Source of the DNA: Polynucleobacter antarcticus
Lineage (GTDB): Bacteria > Pseudomonadota > Gammaproteobacteria > Burkholderiales > Burkholderiaceae
Length of the DNA stretch: 64,000 nucleotides
Reading direction: 5' to 3'
Assembly (NCBI RefSeq): GCF_013307245.1
Contig: NZ_CP028941.1
Coordinates: forward strand, 744,001 to 808,000
In this document: piece by piece, positions 42,298-53,639 of the stretch
Layout of the letters: the number at the start of each line of letters is the position of its first letter
How positions within the stretch are numbered: the first letter of the stretch is position 1
The notes under the pieces: model-generated
Told to the model about the DNA's origin: nothing
Seen by the model: only the letters and a program-made list of their open reading frames with translations
Database searches by the model: none
Translations under genes and position numbers: made by a program

Positions 42298-42788
42298 TGC
42301 GACATATTATTTCTGTTCTCATTGAGAATGAACCTGGGGCATTGTCACGCGTAGTGGGTTTGTTTTCAGCACGTGGTTACAACATTGAGTCTTTAAGTGT
42401 TGCGCCCACTGAAGATCCTTCTCTGTCTCGCATGACCATTGTGACCATTGGCTCCGATGATGTGATTGAGCAAATTACCAAGCACTTAAATCGTCTAGTA
42501 GAAGTAGTCAAAGTATTTGATTTGACCGAGGGCCCACACATTGAGCGCGAGCTTATGATGATTAAAGTGCGCGCAGTTGGTAAAGAGCGTGAAGAGCTGA
42601 AGCGCACAACGGATATCTTCCGCGGTCGAATTATTGATGTGACAGATAAGAGTTACACCATTGAATTGACCGGAGATGGCAGCAAATTAGACGCCTTTAT
42701 TGATTCGATTGATCGTGCCTCTATCCTCGAAACCGTCCGCTCGGGTGGTTCTGGTATCGGGCGCGGTGAACGTATCTTAAAGGTGTAA
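42297..42788 (+). CDS. ilvH: Acetolactate synthase small (regulatory) subunit
   Basis: The 163-residue protein starts MRHIISVLIENEPGALSRVVG, an ACT domain that binds valine for feedback inhibition. The second half is the C-terminal domain that contacts the large subunit. The ATG at 42297 overlaps the ilvI TGA by one base, so the two subunits are coupled. The length is that of IlvH. Confidence 0.96.
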   Translation: MRHIISVLIENEPGALSRVVGLFSARGYNIESLSVAPTEDPSLSRMTIVTIGSDDVIEQITKHLNRLVEVVKVFDLTEGPHIERELMMIKVRAVGKEREELKRTTDIFRGRIIDVTDKSYTIELTGDGSKLDAFIDSIDRASILETVRSGGSGIGRGERILKV

Positions 42789-42796
42789 TTTTTTAA

Positions 42797-43861
<1,065 letters not shown>

Positions 43862-43882
43862 AGAGAAAGCTCAGAACATAAG

Positions 43883-44530
43883 ATGATGTATCCACACCCC
43901 ATTATTGCGCGTGAAGGTTGGCCGTATTTGGCTTTAGTGGGAGTGGTGACTTTGTTAGCCCATTATTTTGGTGGCTTGGCATGGTCATGGCCACTGTGGA
44001 TTATTTTCTTCTTTGTGCTGCAATTCTTTCGTGACCCACAGCGTATTGCTGCCTTAGGTCGTGATTTGATTTTGTCTCCCGCAGATGGCCGTATTGTCGT
44101 GGTAGAAAAAGCACATGACCCTTATGCGGGTCGCGAAGCCTTAAAGATTAGTGTTTTTATGAATGTCTTTAATGTCCATTCCAACCGAAGTGCCGTCAAT
44201 GGTTTAGTCAAAGAGATCCAATATTTCCCTGGTAAGTTTGTCAATGCCGATTTAGATAAGGCCTCTACCGAGAATGAGCGTAATGCGGTTGTTATTGATG
44301 CCAATGGTCAGATCGTGACTTTGGTTCAAGTAGCCGGCTTGATTGCCCGTCGTATTCTGTGCTACGTACACGTTGGCGATCGCTTAACTGCAGGTGAGCG
44401 TTATGGTTTTATTCGTTTTGGCTCCAGGGTGGATGTCTACCTACCTTTGAGCGCTGAACCCTTGGTGAGTGTTGGCGATAAAGTATTTGCAACAAATACT
44501 GCTTTGGCCCGTGTACCCGGTTTAGATTAA
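43883..44530 (+). CDS. psd: Phosphatidylserine decarboxylase proenzyme
   Basis: The 215-residue protein has two N-terminal membrane helices and the PSD core: [27 protein letters not shown], and IRFG180-S181RVDVY, where cleavage between Gly and Ser makes the pyruvoyl group. It makes phosphatidylethanolamine at the inner membrane. It is the short PSD form. It is followed by pssA, so both steps of PE synthesis are in the same transcript as ilvC. Confidence 0.95.
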   Translation: MMYPHPIIAREGWPYLALVGVVTLLAHYFGGLAWSWPLWIIFFFVLQFFRDPQRIAALGRDLILSPADGRIVVVEKAHDPYAGREALKISVFMNVFNVHSNRSAVNGLVKEIQYFPGKFVNADLDKASTENERNAVVIDANGQIVTLVQVAGLIARRILCYVHVGDRLTAGERYGFIRFGSRVDVYLPLSAEPLVSVGDKVFATNTALARVPGLD

Positions 44531-44567
44531 TCATGAATCTAATGCAGCACTATTACCAGGATATTCT

Positions 44568-45431
44568 TTGAACACATTTCGCCGTCGCGGTCGTATTAAC
44601 CGCAGTCGCATTGCTTCTAAGTCCTTAGACCGCAACAAAGATGAGTGGGCCGAAGATTTAGCAGATGGAGTCGATTTTGAAGTAGAAGAGTTGCATATAG
44701 ATAAGCCTCGTAAACGTAGTAAGGGGATCTATCTCTTGCCTAACGCTTTTACGACTGCTGCCTTGTTCTGTGGTTTCTTTGCCATCGTCAATGCGATGAA
44801 TCATCAATTTGAGACAGCAGCAATTGCAATTTTCGCCTCCCTAGTCTTAGATGGTATGGATGGCCGGATTGCTCGGATGACCAATACCCAGAGTGCCTTT
44901 GGTGAGCAGTATGACTCCCTAGCAGACATGGTTTCTTTTGGTGTCGCCCCCGCATTGGTAGCCTATGAGTGGGCTCTAAAAGATATGGGTAAGTTGGGCT
45001 GGCTTGCTGCCTTTACTTATTGTGCTGGCGCCGCTTTGCGTTTAGCACGCTTTAACGTCAATACTGGGGTGGTCGATAAGAAGTTCTTTCAGGGCTTACC
45101 TAGCCCAGCTGCTGGTGCATTGATAGCCGGTTTCATTTGGTTGGCTGACGATAATAAGATTCCGGTGCGTGACACCGCCATTCCGTGGATTACCTTCTTT
45201 TTAGCCATCTATGCGGGTTTGACGATGGTTTCTAATGCCCGTTTCTATAGCGGTAAAGCCTTGGATTTACGTTACCGCGTGCCGTTTGGCGTGATGGTCT
45301 TAATGATTCTGACCTTTGTATTGGTTTCCTCTAACCCCCCATTAACCCTGTTTGGAGTCTTTGTTGTGTATTCCATCTCGGGATACGTCATCTGGGGATG
45401 GGAGCGCTTGACTGGCCGCCGCTTCAGTTAA
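44568..45431 (+). CDS. pssA: CDP-diacylglycerol-serine O-phosphatidyltransferase
   Basis: The 287-residue protein has the CDP-alcohol phosphotransferase motif DGMDGRIARMTN, then G-E-QYDSLAD, around residues 96-122, with the metal-binding Asp. Eight or so helices follow. It makes phosphatidylserine for psd. The N-terminal 45 residues are basic, then acidic, and soluble. The start is TTG. In Burkholderiales it stands between psd and leuA, as here. Confidence 0.94.
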   Translation: MNTFRRRGRINRSRIASKSLDRNKDEWAEDLADGVDFEVEELHIDKPRKRSKGIYLLPNAFTTAALFCGFFAIVNAMNHQFETAAIAIFASLVLDGMDGRIARMTNTQSAFGEQYDSLADMVSFGVAPALVAYEWALKDMGKLGWLAAFTYCAGAALRLARFNVNTGVVDKKFFQGLPSPAAGALIAGFIWLADDNKIPVRDTAIPWITFFLAIYAGLTMVSNARFYSGKALDLRYRVPFGVMVLMILTFVLVSSNPPLTLFGVFVVYSISGYVIWGWERLTGRRFS

Positions 45432-45434
45432 TAT

Positions 45435-45464
45435 TTGGCGAATCTGCATTATTTAGGTTATATT
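45435..45464 (+). promoter_or_regulatory. Promoter of the leuA leader
   Basis: TTGGCG (45435-45440) and TTATAT/TATATT (45458-45464) are spaced by 17-18 bases. The predicted start site falls at about 45471, the A of the leader peptide ATG, so the leader mRNA may have no untranslated 5' part. Confidence 0.5.
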
Positions 45465-45470
45465 AATCTT

Positions 45471-45548
45471 ATGCTGATCAATTTCTCACCCTTAAGTGGA
45501 TTCCTTCTACTAGCACTAAGCTTACAGCTTGGGGCGGGTAGGGCCTGA
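45471..45548 (+). CDS. leuL: leuA leader peptide
   Basis: The 25-residue peptide reads MLINFSPLSGFLLLALSLQL and then GAGRA, with eight Leu, six of them in the stretch FLLLALSLQL. It is followed within 45 bases by a terminator hairpin and then leuA, so it is the leader of a ribosome-mediated attenuator sensing leucyl-tRNA. No Shine-Dalgarno site is seen. The codons are of mixed Leu types (CTT, CTA, TTA). Confidence 0.85.
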   Translation: MLINFSPLSGFLLLALSLQLGAGRA

Positions 45549-45620
45549 GTTAATGAGAAAAAGATAATTCATTAACCACCACATACCAGCCCCAGCTCAT
45601 AGCTGGGGTTTTTGTTTTTA
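45549..45620 (+). terminator. leuA attenuator
   Basis: CCCCAGCT (45590-45597), loop CAT, AGCTGGGG (45601-45608) and TTTTTGTTTTT form the terminator. Upstream GTTAATGA (45549-45556) and TCATTAAC (45569-45576) form a second hairpin. The leader codons around AGCTTGGGGCGGGT (45521-45534) could pair with ACCAGCCCCAGCT (45585-45597), which would block the terminator when the ribosome stalls at the Leu codons. Confidence 0.85.
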
Positions 45621-45693
45621 TGGCCTAGTAACCAGTATTGGAAGTAATAAGCACTATCAGGATAATGAAGCGATATTGAACCGGAGAGCAGTG

Positions 45694-47241
45694 ATGAGCG
45701 ACAAAGTAATTATTTTTGATACCACCTTACGTGATGGCGAACAGTCCCCTGGTGCCTCGATGACGAAGGACGAAAAAGTACGCATTGCCCGTCAATTAGA
45801 GCGTCTCAAAGTGGATGTGATTGAGGCTGGTTTTGCGGCGAGTTCAGAGGGTGATTTTCAAGCGATCTCGGCGGTCGCTGCTGCTGTGAAGGATTCGATT
45901 GTTTGTTCACTTGCCCGGGCTAACGAAAAAGATATTACGCGTGCAGCTGATGCCTTAAAAGCAGCGAATGCTAAACGGATTCATGCTTTCTTGGCTACTA
46001 GCCCATTACACATGGCTGTGAAGTTGCGCATGTCGCCTGAAGAAGTATTAGAGCAAGCAAAACGCTCTATTCGGTTTGCTAGAAATTTGGCAGATGATGT
46101 GGAGTTCTCTGCTGAAGATGGTTATCGCTCAGAAATGGATTTCTTATGTAGAGTGGTCGAGGCGACTATTAATGAGGGAGCCTCTACGATCAATATTCCG
46201 GATACGGTAGGTTATGCCACTCCAGAGTTGTATGGCGAGTTCATTAAAACTTTGCGTACCCGCGTACCAAATTCAGATAAGGCCGTATGGTCTGTGCATT
46301 GTCATAACGACTTAGGCATGGCGGTAGCGAATTCATTAGCAGGCGTCAAAATTGGTGGTGCACGTCAAATCGAGTGCACGGTTAATGGTTTAGGTGAGCG
46401 TGCTGGTAACACGGCCCTAGAAGAAGTTGTGATGGCTTTGCGCACTCGCAAAGATTATTTTGCTATGGTCTGCGGCATTGATGCTACGCAAATTGTGCCG
46501 TCATCAAAGTTGGTCTCTCAGATTACTGGCTTTGTAGTACAGCCCAATAAAGCAGTGGTTGGCGCCAATGCATTTGCTCATGCCTCTGGTATTCATCAAG
46601 ATGGTATTTTGAAGAACCGAGAGACCTATGAAATTATGCGGGCAGAAGATGTGGGTTGGTCTACCAACAAAATTGTCTTGGGTAAATTATCGGGTCGCAA
46701 TGCCTTTAAGCAACGCCTACATGAGTTGGGCATCAAGGTCGAAGCTGAAGCGGACTTAAATGAGGCCTTTGCGCGTTTCAAAGCCTTGGCCGATCAAAAG
46801 GTAGATATTTTTGACGAAGACATCATTGCCATCATGTCAGATGCAGCAGCAGCGGAAGAAGGCGAGCATTACCATTTTATTTCTATAAGTCAGCATTCAG
46901 AAACGGGTGAACGCCCTGCATCCAAGGTGACTTTCCGGATGGGTGACAAAGAGATGAGCTCATCAGCCGAAGGGAATGGCCCTGTAGATGCGAGCTTAAA
47001 TGCGATTGAGGCGATTGCCAAGAGTGGGGCAGAGCAATTGCTGTATTCAGTCAATGCAATTACTTCGGGTACGCAATCACAAGGCGAGGTGACCGTGCGC
47101 TTGTCAAAAGGCGGCCGGATTGTGAATGGCGTAGGTACCGATCCGGATATTATTGCTGCCTCAGCAAAGGCCTACTTGTCAGCACTGAACAAATTGCATG
47201 ATCCAAGCCTCGCGAAGCTCAATGCCCAGATGACGCCTTAA
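45694..47241 (+). CDS. leuA: 2-isopropylmalate synthase
   Basis: From the ATG at 45694 (GGAGA 8 bases upstream) the 515-residue protein starts [20 protein letters not shown] with the DRE-TIM barrel signature, and has [20 protein letters not shown], which binds the metal. A LeuA allosteric domain at the C-terminus mediates leucine feedback. It makes 2-isopropylmalate from 2-oxoisovalerate and acetyl-CoA, the first step to leucine. It is regulated by the attenuator upstream. Confidence 0.96.
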   Translation: MSDKVIIFDTTLRDGEQSPGASMTKDEKVRIARQLERLKVDVIEAGFAASSEGDFQAISAVAAAVKDSIVCSLARANEKDITRAADALKAANAKRIHAFLATSPLHMAVKLRMSPEEVLEQAKRSIRFARNLADDVEFSAEDGYRSEMDFLCRVVEATINEGASTINIPDTVGYATPELYGEFIKTLRTRVPNSDKAVWSVHCHNDLGMAVANSLAGVKIGGARQIECTVNGLGERAGNTALEEVVMALRTRKDYFAMVCGIDATQIVPSSKLVSQITGFVVQPNKAVVGANAFAHASGIHQDGILKNRETYEIMRAEDVGWSTNKIVLGKLSGRNAFKQRLHELGIKVEAEADLNEAFARFKALADQKVDIFDEDIIAIMSDAAAAEEGEHYHFISISQHSETGERPASKVTFRMGDKEMSSSAEGNGPVDASLNAIEAIAKSGAEQLLYSVNAITSGTQSQGEVTVRLSKGGRIVNGVGTDPDIIAASAKAYLSALNKLHDPSLAKLNAQMTP

Positions 47242-47271
47242 GAAGTTCTCGGCGACATCTGTGAACCTTGA

Positions 47272-47889
47272 TTACTTATTGAGGTCTGTGTTCTTGTAGT
47301 ACTTGGTGCCTTTGCCGGTGATTTCTGCGGCAAGGCCTGAGTCTGTGAGTTGGTACATGAGAACGCCGGGCGCAACAATCGTTGCGTCTTGGTAGGCATC
47401 ACCATTGTTTTCATATTTAGCTGCTGCAGTCACTTGACCACCAAAAGTCCAGCCTGAGTTCACGAAATCATTTAAAGCAGCCTCGGTTTCAAACACAAAA
47501 ATATTTTGAAATGATTTAATTCCAAAGCCAAGCCCTGCCTGAACCTCAGCCATATTCATATAAATGGGTTTTGTGCCATTTCTACTTATTACTACGCCAC
47601 TTCCAGTCCCACCGCCTGCGATCAGGATCTTCATACCAAAATTGCTAAATGTTGCATACGCCACAGACTTATTAATCAGGCTTTTTGCTTTGGGCTGAAC
47701 CCGGTAAAGCTGCCTTAAAGTCGCATCATTCTTCTTTAAAATGTCTTCACGTTGCTGGGTAACGGTTTTACTTGGTCCAAAGGGATTAGAAAATTGGGCG
47801 TTAGCAGTCAGCGGGGTGAGTAGGGCTAGACATAGAGCTAACGATATTCCTAGAGATAAAAGCAGGCTTTGAATAGATTTGAGTGTCAT
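47272..47889 (-). CDS. SYLF (YSC84) domain lipid-binding protein, exported
   Basis: The 205-residue protein has a signal peptide (hydrophobic residues 8-28, cleavage near ANA-QF) and a SYLF domain from about residue 60: KSLINKSVAYATFSNFG, GGGTGSGVVI, AEVQAGLGFGIKSFQNIFVF. SYLF domains bind membrane lipids in other organisms; the bacterial role is not settled. It is on the reverse strand behind an efflux set. Confidence 0.85.
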   Translation of the reverse strand: MTLKSIQSLLLSLGISLALCLALLTPLTANAQFSNPFGPSKTVTQQREDILKKNDATLRQLYRVQPKAKSLINKSVAYATFSNFGMKILIAGGGTGSGVVISRNGTKPIYMNMAEVQAGLGFGIKSFQNIFVFETEAALNDFVNSGWTFGGQVTAAAKYENNGDAYQDATIVAPGVLMYQLTDSGLAAEITGKGTKYYKNTDLNK

Positions 47890-47973
47890 GATCTTCTCGT
47901 TTGTTAGTAAATATATGTGGATAAGACTTTAAGCTTAATTTTGTTATCTGATGATGGGTTTGCTGAAGTGTGC

Positions 47974-49368
47974 TTAATAGGCTGGTCCGCCTAGTGCCAG
48001 AAAGAGATTCACTCTTTGCGATAGGGCATCCACCCGACCTTGGTTCCAAGCCATTTGAGTCGTATTGGTTTTAATTCTTTGCTGCTGAACTTGGCGTTGA
48101 TCAATGCGGCCAATAGTAAATTCACTATCTGTATTTTTCATCAATCTTTTTTGATTATCTAATTGTGTTTGTAATAAAGCACTACGACTTTTCCAGGCTT
48201 GATCACCATTAAGATTATTTTCTGCTTCATTAAAAGCAGTGAGTACAGTTTTACCATAATTTGCTAAAGCGGCACGGGCCTCAGCGTCCTGATAGGCAAT
48301 TTGCGCCTCAATCGCACCGCCTTGAAAGATGGGTACGGTAGCACCAACACCAAATCCAAAACTGGTAGATGCGCCATTAATCAAGGTAAATACTTGACTA
48401 TCAATATAGGCAAGGCCTGCCGATAAGCTAATTTTTGGCAGTCTGGCTAAACGTTTTTCATCTACTGTATAAAAAGCACTATTAACGCGTGCTTCTGCTG
48501 CAATGACATCAGGACGTCGCTCGAGTAAGTCCATCGGTAGCCCCGGATCAATCGCGCTTGGAATAGAGGGCAGGGCGCTAGTACGAAGAGGTTTTGCATG
48601 AGGATAACGGCCCACTAAGACTTCTACTGCACGTAAAGATTGATCTCTCGCAAATGCGGATGCAATTGCACCCTCTTTTAGTTGCGCAGCTGAGCTTTGT
48701 GTTGCTAAGACATCGCTATTAGAAGATGCGCCTATCTTTTCACGAATTCCAGTAAGGGCATGTAATTTTTCAGCTGCAGCAGCACTCTCTTCTGAGAGAC
48801 GCGCTTGCTCTGTTAGTGCGCGTGCCAGCCATACGGATTTTGCAATGGATGCTAACAGTGATAGTTGCGCTGCATCTTGATCAGCGTTAATAGCTCTTGC
48901 ATTCTGAGTAGCGCCTGCTTTTTGGGTTCGAACTCTACCCCACAGATCTAATTCCCAATTAGCACCAATGTAATAGCCTGTTAAGCCAGTACCACTAGAG
49001 CCTGCTTTACCACCAAGATTTCCCGTAGCGCTTATGCCTGGGTATAGTGCGCCACCTGCAGCATCTATTAATGATTGGGCTTGTGATCTGCGTGCAGCAA
49101 AAATACTTAGACTGGGATTATTTTTGAGAGCTTCAGCAACGAGTTCATTTAACTCAGGATCATTAAATTGCGTTAACCACGCATCATTCGCATTTAGTAC
49201 GGTAGTTTGCGGATTGTCAGTTGCTTGAAATGTTTTAGGTGTCTGAACGCTAGGCAATGCTTTATTTATTAAGTCCTTGCTGGTCATTAAGGAGCTCACA
49301 CAAGCGCTCAAGCTAATACTTAAGGCAAGGTAATTGCAACTTCGTATGAGTTGACGAATAAGCATCAA
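47974..49368 (-). CDS. Outer-membrane efflux factor (NodT/OprM family lipoprotein)
   Basis: The 464-residue protein has a lipoprotein signal ending LSISLSAC, then two TolC-type repeats: ALKNNPSLSIFAARRSQAQ and YIGANWELDLWGRVRTQ in the first, and DLLERRPDVIAAEARVNSA and GATVPIFQGGAIEAQ in the second. It forms the outer-membrane channel of a tripartite exporter. Its ATG overlaps the stop of the adaptor gene by 4 bases, so they act together. Confidence 0.92.
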   Translation of the reverse strand: MMLIRQLIRSCNYLALSISLSACVSSLMTSKDLINKALPSVQTPKTFQATDNPQTTVLNANDAWLTQFNDPELNELVAEALKNNPSLSIFAARRSQAQSLIDAAGGALYPGISATGNLGGKAGSSGTGLTGYYIGANWELDLWGRVRTQKAGATQNARAINADQDAAQLSLLASIAKSVWLARALTEQARLSEESAAAAEKLHALTGIREKIGASSNSDVLATQSSAAQLKEGAIASAFARDQSLRAVEVLVGRYPHAKPLRTSALPSIPSAIDPGLPMDLLERRPDVIAAEARVNSAFYTVDEKRLARLPKISLSAGLAYIDSQVFTLINGASTSFGFGVGATVPIFQGGAIEAQIAYQDAEARAALANYGKTVLTAFNEAENNLNGDQAWKSRSALLQTQLDNQKRLMKNTDSEFTIGRIDQRQVQQQRIKTNTTQMAWNQGRVDALSQRVNLFLALGGPAY

Positions 49369-50321
49369 TGCAACTTTGGAATAATATAATTGAGCTTGGT
49401 GCTAATTCGTAGCATCACTTTGCGCATGATGTGTAAAAAGGCGAGACGATCGGTATATACCGCACCATCCCCCACTGCACCAGCTGGTAGCAGTAAGGCA
49501 GTCTTTTCTTCATCTAGTACTAGCTTGACAGCAAAACGATTCGTCGGAATTTCTCGTAAACCAATAGTGGGTAAGTTACCGGAGGTATTTAGTTGTCCTT
49601 GACCTTCAGCCAAAATCACCGACTCTACTTTTGCCTTTAGTATTTTTCCTGGAAAACTCGGTAGATAGAATTCTGCTTCGTTGCCTACTTCTATTTGATG
49701 TAATTCATTTTGATTAAAGAGCGCATAAATTTGCGGTGCATCTTCAAGAAATGTCATGACGGATGCCAGCGGAAAGGCAGCCACAAATGCACCGGGGCGA
49801 AGCTGCACGTTCACAACCGTACCATCGCTTGGTGCGCGCATCACGGTTTGCTCTAGATCATAGTTGGCGCTAATTAATTGCCCTTGTAAATCTTCAAAGT
49901 CAGCGTCAGCTTTTTCTAAATCAAAGCGACTGCCTGCACCGCTAGCAACGAGCTGTTTATTTTCCTCAAGGCGTAACTTAGCAAGATTAAATTTAGCTTT
50001 AATAGAGTTTGCATTGGCTTTGTATTGAGTCGGGTCAATCTTAAAAAGGATGTCTCCTTTTTTAACCCGCTGATTGATAGCGACTGGCACTTCGACTACC
50101 CGACCGCGAACTTGGCTAACAATACCCACTGAGTTACGAACTACCAAGACATCACCAGAGGATGGCGCAAAAATATTGAGCAGCATGATGAGGGTGATCA
50201 TGCCCACTACGGGTATGGTGAACACAATTACCTTGGCGATAGTGTTCCATGGTAAGAGCTTGTATTTAAAAAAGATCAGCCAAACAATGCCTGAGTAAAT
50301 GCCGAGTATCAGTGCTTCCAT
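49365..50321 (-). CDS. HlyD/EmrA-type membrane fusion protein
   Basis: The 318-residue protein has two N-terminal hydrophobic helices (residues 2-20 and 27-50), a biotinyl-lipoyl-like domain (VVEVPVAINQRVKKGDILFKIDPTQY), a helical hairpin and a beta-barrel domain with IEVGNEAEFYLPSFPG. It links an inner-membrane component to the outer-membrane factor encoded next. The C-terminus is short. No MFS or RND pump is present, so the paired DUF3302 protein may be the membrane partner, as in YiaV/YiaW pairs. Confidence 0.87.
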   Translation of the reverse strand: MEALILGIYSGIVWLIFFKYKLLPWNTIAKVIVFTIPVVGMITLIMLLNIFAPSSGDVLVVRNSVGIVSQVRGRVVEVPVAINQRVKKGDILFKIDPTQYKANANSIKAKFNLAKLRLEENKQLVASGAGSRFDLEKADADFEDLQGQLISANYDLEQTVMRAPSDGTVVNVQLRPGAFVAAFPLASVMTFLEDAPQIYALFNQNELHQIEVGNEAEFYLPSFPGKILKAKVESVILAEGQGQLNTSGNLPTIGLREIPTNRFAVKLVLDEEKTALLLPAGAVGDGAVYTDRLAFLHIMRKVMLRISTKLNYIIPKLH

Positions 50322-50323
50322 GC

Positions 50324-50695
50324 TTAGTTGGCTGCTTTCTTTGGGTCTTGTCCCTCTTCGATAGGCTGGTACTTATCGCTACCATAGGCAAGCTTGTACA
50401 TAGTCGGACGGGTGTACGCCCAGAGATAGGCAATCGGCCAAAGTAGGCCGGCAAAAAATAGGGACAGAATACATAAAGCATGAATCGCATCTCTTTGAGG
50501 ATGCTGACGGCGCTTGGCAATGGTGTCCGGGAGGATATGGACATACCAAAAGAGGGCAATCAGACCAATCGGCATCACAATTAAGATCACCCAGGAGATT
50601 ACATTGGCAACACTATCAATGAGATCATGGGGGAGGAAAGAGGCGCTGACGAGTTGTGGGGCCAGTAAAAGGACGCTTAATAGTACTTTTTTCAT
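50324..50695 (-). CDS. DUF3302 inner-membrane protein (YiaW-like)
   Basis: From the ATG at 50695 the 123-residue protein has a signal-like N-terminus (VLLSVLLLAPQLVSA), two membrane helices (ISWVILIVMPIGLIALFWYV and LCILSLFFAGLLWPIAYLW) and a KRRQHPQRDAIHAL loop, the DUF3302 pattern. In E. coli YiaW is next to the HlyD-type YiaV, and the same pair is here. Its function is unknown. It heads the three-gene operon with the adaptor and outer-membrane factor. Confidence 0.82.
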   Translation of the reverse strand: MKKVLLSVLLLAPQLVSASFLPHDLIDSVANVISWVILIVMPIGLIALFWYVHILPDTIAKRRQHPQRDAIHALCILSLFFAGLLWPIAYLWAYTRPTMYKLAYGSDKYQPIEEGQDPKKAAN

Positions 50696-50817
50696 CAAAA
50701 CAGCCTTAAATTACTGATTTTGTGGGAATTTATCATGTTTAACGTCTTTTCGTTATTAGTCTAATGGTAAACAGAGATATCTTACCGAATCTAAACAAAG
50801 AGTTTTTGCCTGCCTTC

Positions 50818-50826
50818 TGCTACAAT
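50818..50826 (+). promoter_or_regulatory. Extended -10 promoter of rpsO
   Basis: TGC-TACAAT (50818-50826) is an extended -10 element about 100 bases before rpsO. No good -35 box is seen, which the TGn extension can compensate. Confidence 0.4.
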
Positions 50827-50927
50827 TCGAGTGCTTTGATTTGTAAAGCTTTTTTTGTTTTATTTTGTTTAATCGCACGACACAAGATGGGTGAAAGCTC
50901 CAGTGTTCGCAAGTTAGGAGTATGAAA

Positions 50928-51197
50928 ATGGCAGTTGCTGATATTAAAACGGCGGAAATCGTCAAAGACAACGCGCGTAGCGCAAACGATACGGGTAGCC
51001 CTGAAGTGCAGGTTTCATTGCTGACAGCCCGTATTAATGAATTAACCCCCCATTTCAAGGCTAACGCTAAAGACCATCACAGCCGTCGTGGCTTGTTGAA
51101 GATGGTTTCACGTCGCCGTCGCCTGTTGGATTACCTCAAGGGCAAAGATTTGGGTCGCTATCGCGCCTTGATAGAGAAATTAGGCCTGCGTAAGTAA
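50928..51197 (+). CDS. rpsO: 30S ribosomal protein S15
   Basis: From the ATG at 50928 the product is 89 residues, the standard S15 length, with [41 protein letters not shown] and the C-terminal LGLRK. AGGAG lies 7 bases before this ATG; the ATG two codons earlier is too close to it. S15 binds the central 16S domain and helps assemble the platform. It is followed by pnp, the near-universal order. Confidence 0.97.
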   Translation: MAVADIKTAEIVKDNARSANDTGSPEVQVSLLTARINELTPHFKANAKDHHSRRGLLKMVSRRRRLLDYLKGKDLGRYRALIEKLGLRK

Positions 51198-51390
51198 TTT
51201 TTATCAGTATTGCAATGCCATCTATCTTAGGTTTGTTTTCTTTTAAGAATCAGCCCTAGGAAGGTGGCATGTTTTTTGAGCGGTTTTAGATTATTTGTGT
51301 AGAGGATCGTGTCATTCCAATGAGTTTCTGGGTTATTAGCCTAGTGTCTCCCTGGAATGGCATCCTCTGAGATCTTCAAACGCTCCAGTG

Positions 51391-51420
51391 TTGTCGTGAC
51401 ACTGCTTTATCCCACGACAA
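51391..51420 (+). promoter_or_regulatory. Stem-loop in the pnp leader
   Basis: TTGTCGTG (51391-51398) and CACGACAA (51413-51420) form a perfect 8-bp stem about 50 bases before pnp. A second inverted pair, CATTCCA/TGGAATG, lies at about 51312-51357. In E. coli a pnp leader stem is cut by RNase III for autoregulation; these stems are candidates for the same control. Confidence 0.45.
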
Positions 51421-51468
51421 GCGCAGGACCCATGTGGGTTTTGCGTGAACAATTTGGAGAAGATCAGA

Positions 51469-53625
51469 ATGACGATGTTTAATAAAGCAGTAAAAACGTT
51501 TCAATGGGGCAATCATCAGGTAATTATGGAAACAGGCGAGATTGCTCGTCAATCTGGTGGTGCTGTCATTGTGAACGTGGATGACACGGTAGTGATGGGT
51601 ACAGTAGTGGCTTCTAAATCTGCCAAGCCTGGACAGTCTTTTTTCCCATTGACTGTAGATTATTTAGAAAAAACGTATGCTGCAGGAAAAATTCCTGGGG
51701 GATTCTTCCGCCGTGAAGGCCGTCCATCTGAAGGCGAGACATTGATCTCCCGCTTGATTGATCGTCCACTACGTCCATTATTTCCAGAAGGATTTTTAAA
51801 CGAAGTGCAGGTAGTGATTCATGTGTTATCGATCAACCCAGATGTACCTTCCGATATTCCTGCTTTGATTGCTGCTTCTGCAGCCTTAGCTATCTCTGGT
51901 ATTCCTTTTGCTGGCCCAGTGGGCGCAGCACGTGTTGGTTACGCCAATGGTCAGTACTTATTGAATCCAACCCGTTCAGAGCAAGCAAGCAGTGAGATGG
52001 ATTTGATCGTAGCGGGTACGCAAGCTGCAGTGTTAATGGTGGAATCAGAAGCCAACCAGTTGTCCGAAGAAATCATGTTAGGCGCAGTTGTATATGGCCA
52101 TGACCAAATGCAAACAGCGATTAACGCCATCAATGACTTAGTTAGTGAAGCTGGCAAGCCTGAGTGGGATTGGACTGCTGCACCTAAGGATGAGCCGTTT
52201 ATTGCCAAGGTTACTGCTTTAGCAGAAGGCCCATTGCGCGAAGCCTATCAGATTCGTCAAAAGGGTGCGCGTACAGACAAACTCAAAGAAACAACTAAAT
52301 CAGTGTTGGCAAAATTAGCTGAAGATGGCGATGTCGATGCAGTAGCAGTAAATGACATCCTGTTTGAAATCGAAGCGAAGATTGTACGTAGCCAGATCTT
52401 GAATGGCGAGCCACGGATTGATGGTCGCGATACACGCACTGTTCGTCCAATTGAAATTCGTAACGGCGTATTGCCACGTACACATGGTTCAGCGTTGTTT
52501 ACCCGCGGTGAAACACAAGCCCTGGTAGTTGCTACTCTAGGTACAGCACGAGATGAACAAATCATCGATGCGCTCGAAGGTGAGTACCGTGATCGCTTTA
52601 TGTTCCACTACAACATGCCTCCATTTGCTACTGGCGAAACCGGTCGCGTTGGTAGCCCAAAGCGTCGTGAAATCGGTCATGGTCGTTTGGCTAAGCGCGC
52701 ATTGATTCCAGTGTTACCAAGTGCAGAAGATTTTGCTTACAGTATTCGTGTGGTTTCAGAAATAACTGAATCAAATGGCTCCTCTTCCATGGCTTCTGTT
52801 TGCGGTGGCTGTTTAGCGATGATGGATGCAGGTGTTCCAGTTAAGGCGCACGTTGCTGGTGTCGCTATGGGCTTGATTCTGGATGGCAACCGTTTTGCTG
52901 TGTTGACTGATATCTTGGGTGATGAAGATCACTTAGGTGATATGGACTTTAAAGTAGCCGGCACTGCAAATGGCATTACCGCATTGCAAATGGATATTAA
53001 AGTGCAAGGCATTACTAAAGAAATTATGCAAGTCGCATTAGCTCAAGCTAAAGAAGGTCGTTTGCATATTTTGAGCAAGATGCAAGAAGCGATGGGTTCT
53101 GTTCGTACTGAACTGTCTGCGCATGCGCCACGTATGGTGTCTTTCAAGATTCATCCAGACAAGATTCGTGAAGTGATTGGTAAGGGCGGAGCTACTATTC
53201 AAGCCTTGACTAAAGAAACAGGTTGCAGCATTGATATCAAAGATGATGGTACCGTTACTATTGCTTCTACTAGTGCAGAAGGTATGGCAGAAGCAAAAGC
53301 CCGTATCGAAGGTATTACAGCCGAAGCAGAAGTCGGCAAGATCTATGAAGGTCCTGTCGTGAAGTTGCTGGAGTTCGGTGCACTCATTAACATTCTTCCG
53401 GGTAAAGATGGTCTCTTGCACATCTCTGAAATCTCTAATGAACGCGTGAAAGAAGTGAAGGACTATTTGCAAGAAGGTCAGATCGTTCGCGTGAAATTAT
53501 TAGCAGCAGATGAGCGTGGACGTTTACGTTTATCGCTTAAAGCTGCGATGGCAGATGAGGGCGGCACGATTGCGCCTTTAGCTGGTGCTGCAGATGCAAG
53601 CCCCGTATCCGGTGAAACTGTTTAA
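51469..53625 (+). CDS. pnp: Polynucleotide phosphorylase
   Basis: From the ATG at 51469 the 718-residue protein has two RNase PH-like domains ([39 protein letters not shown]), a KH domain ([19 protein letters not shown]) and an S1 domain ([20 protein letters not shown]) at the C-terminus. It degrades RNA 3' to 5' with phosphate, and forms part of the degradosome. GGAGA lies 8 bases before the start. It follows rpsO and precedes a quinone oxidoreductase gene. Confidence 0.96.
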   Translation: MTMFNKAVKTFQWGNHQVIMETGEIARQSGGAVIVNVDDTVVMGTVVASKSAKPGQSFFPLTVDYLEKTYAAGKIPGGFFRREGRPSEGETLISRLIDRPLRPLFPEGFLNEVQVVIHVLSINPDVPSDIPALIAASAALAISGIPFAGPVGAARVGYANGQYLLNPTRSEQASSEMDLIVAGTQAAVLMVESEANQLSEEIMLGAVVYGHDQMQTAINAINDLVSEAGKPEWDWTAAPKDEPFIAKVTALAEGPLREAYQIRQKGARTDKLKETTKSVLAKLAEDGDVDAVAVNDILFEIEAKIVRSQILNGEPRIDGRDTRTVRPIEIRNGVLPRTHGSALFTRGETQALVVATLGTARDEQIIDALEGEYRDRFMFHYNMPPFATGETGRVGSPKRREIGHGRLAKRALIPVLPSAEDFAYSIRVVSEITESNGSSSMASVCGGCLAMMDAGVPVKAHVAGVAMGLILDGNRFAVLTDILGDEDHLGDMDFKVAGTANGITALQMDIKVQGITKEIMQVALAQAKEGRLHILSKMQEAMGSVRTELSAHAPRMVSFKIHPDKIREVIGKGGATIQALTKETGCSIDIKDDGTVTIASTSAEGMAEAKARIEGITAEAEVGKIYEGPVVKLLEFGALINILPGKDGLLHISEISNERVKEVKDYLQEGQIVRVKLLAADERGRLRLSLKAAMADEGGTIAPLAGAADASPVSGETV

Positions 53626-53639
53626 GCCTAATCAGTCCT

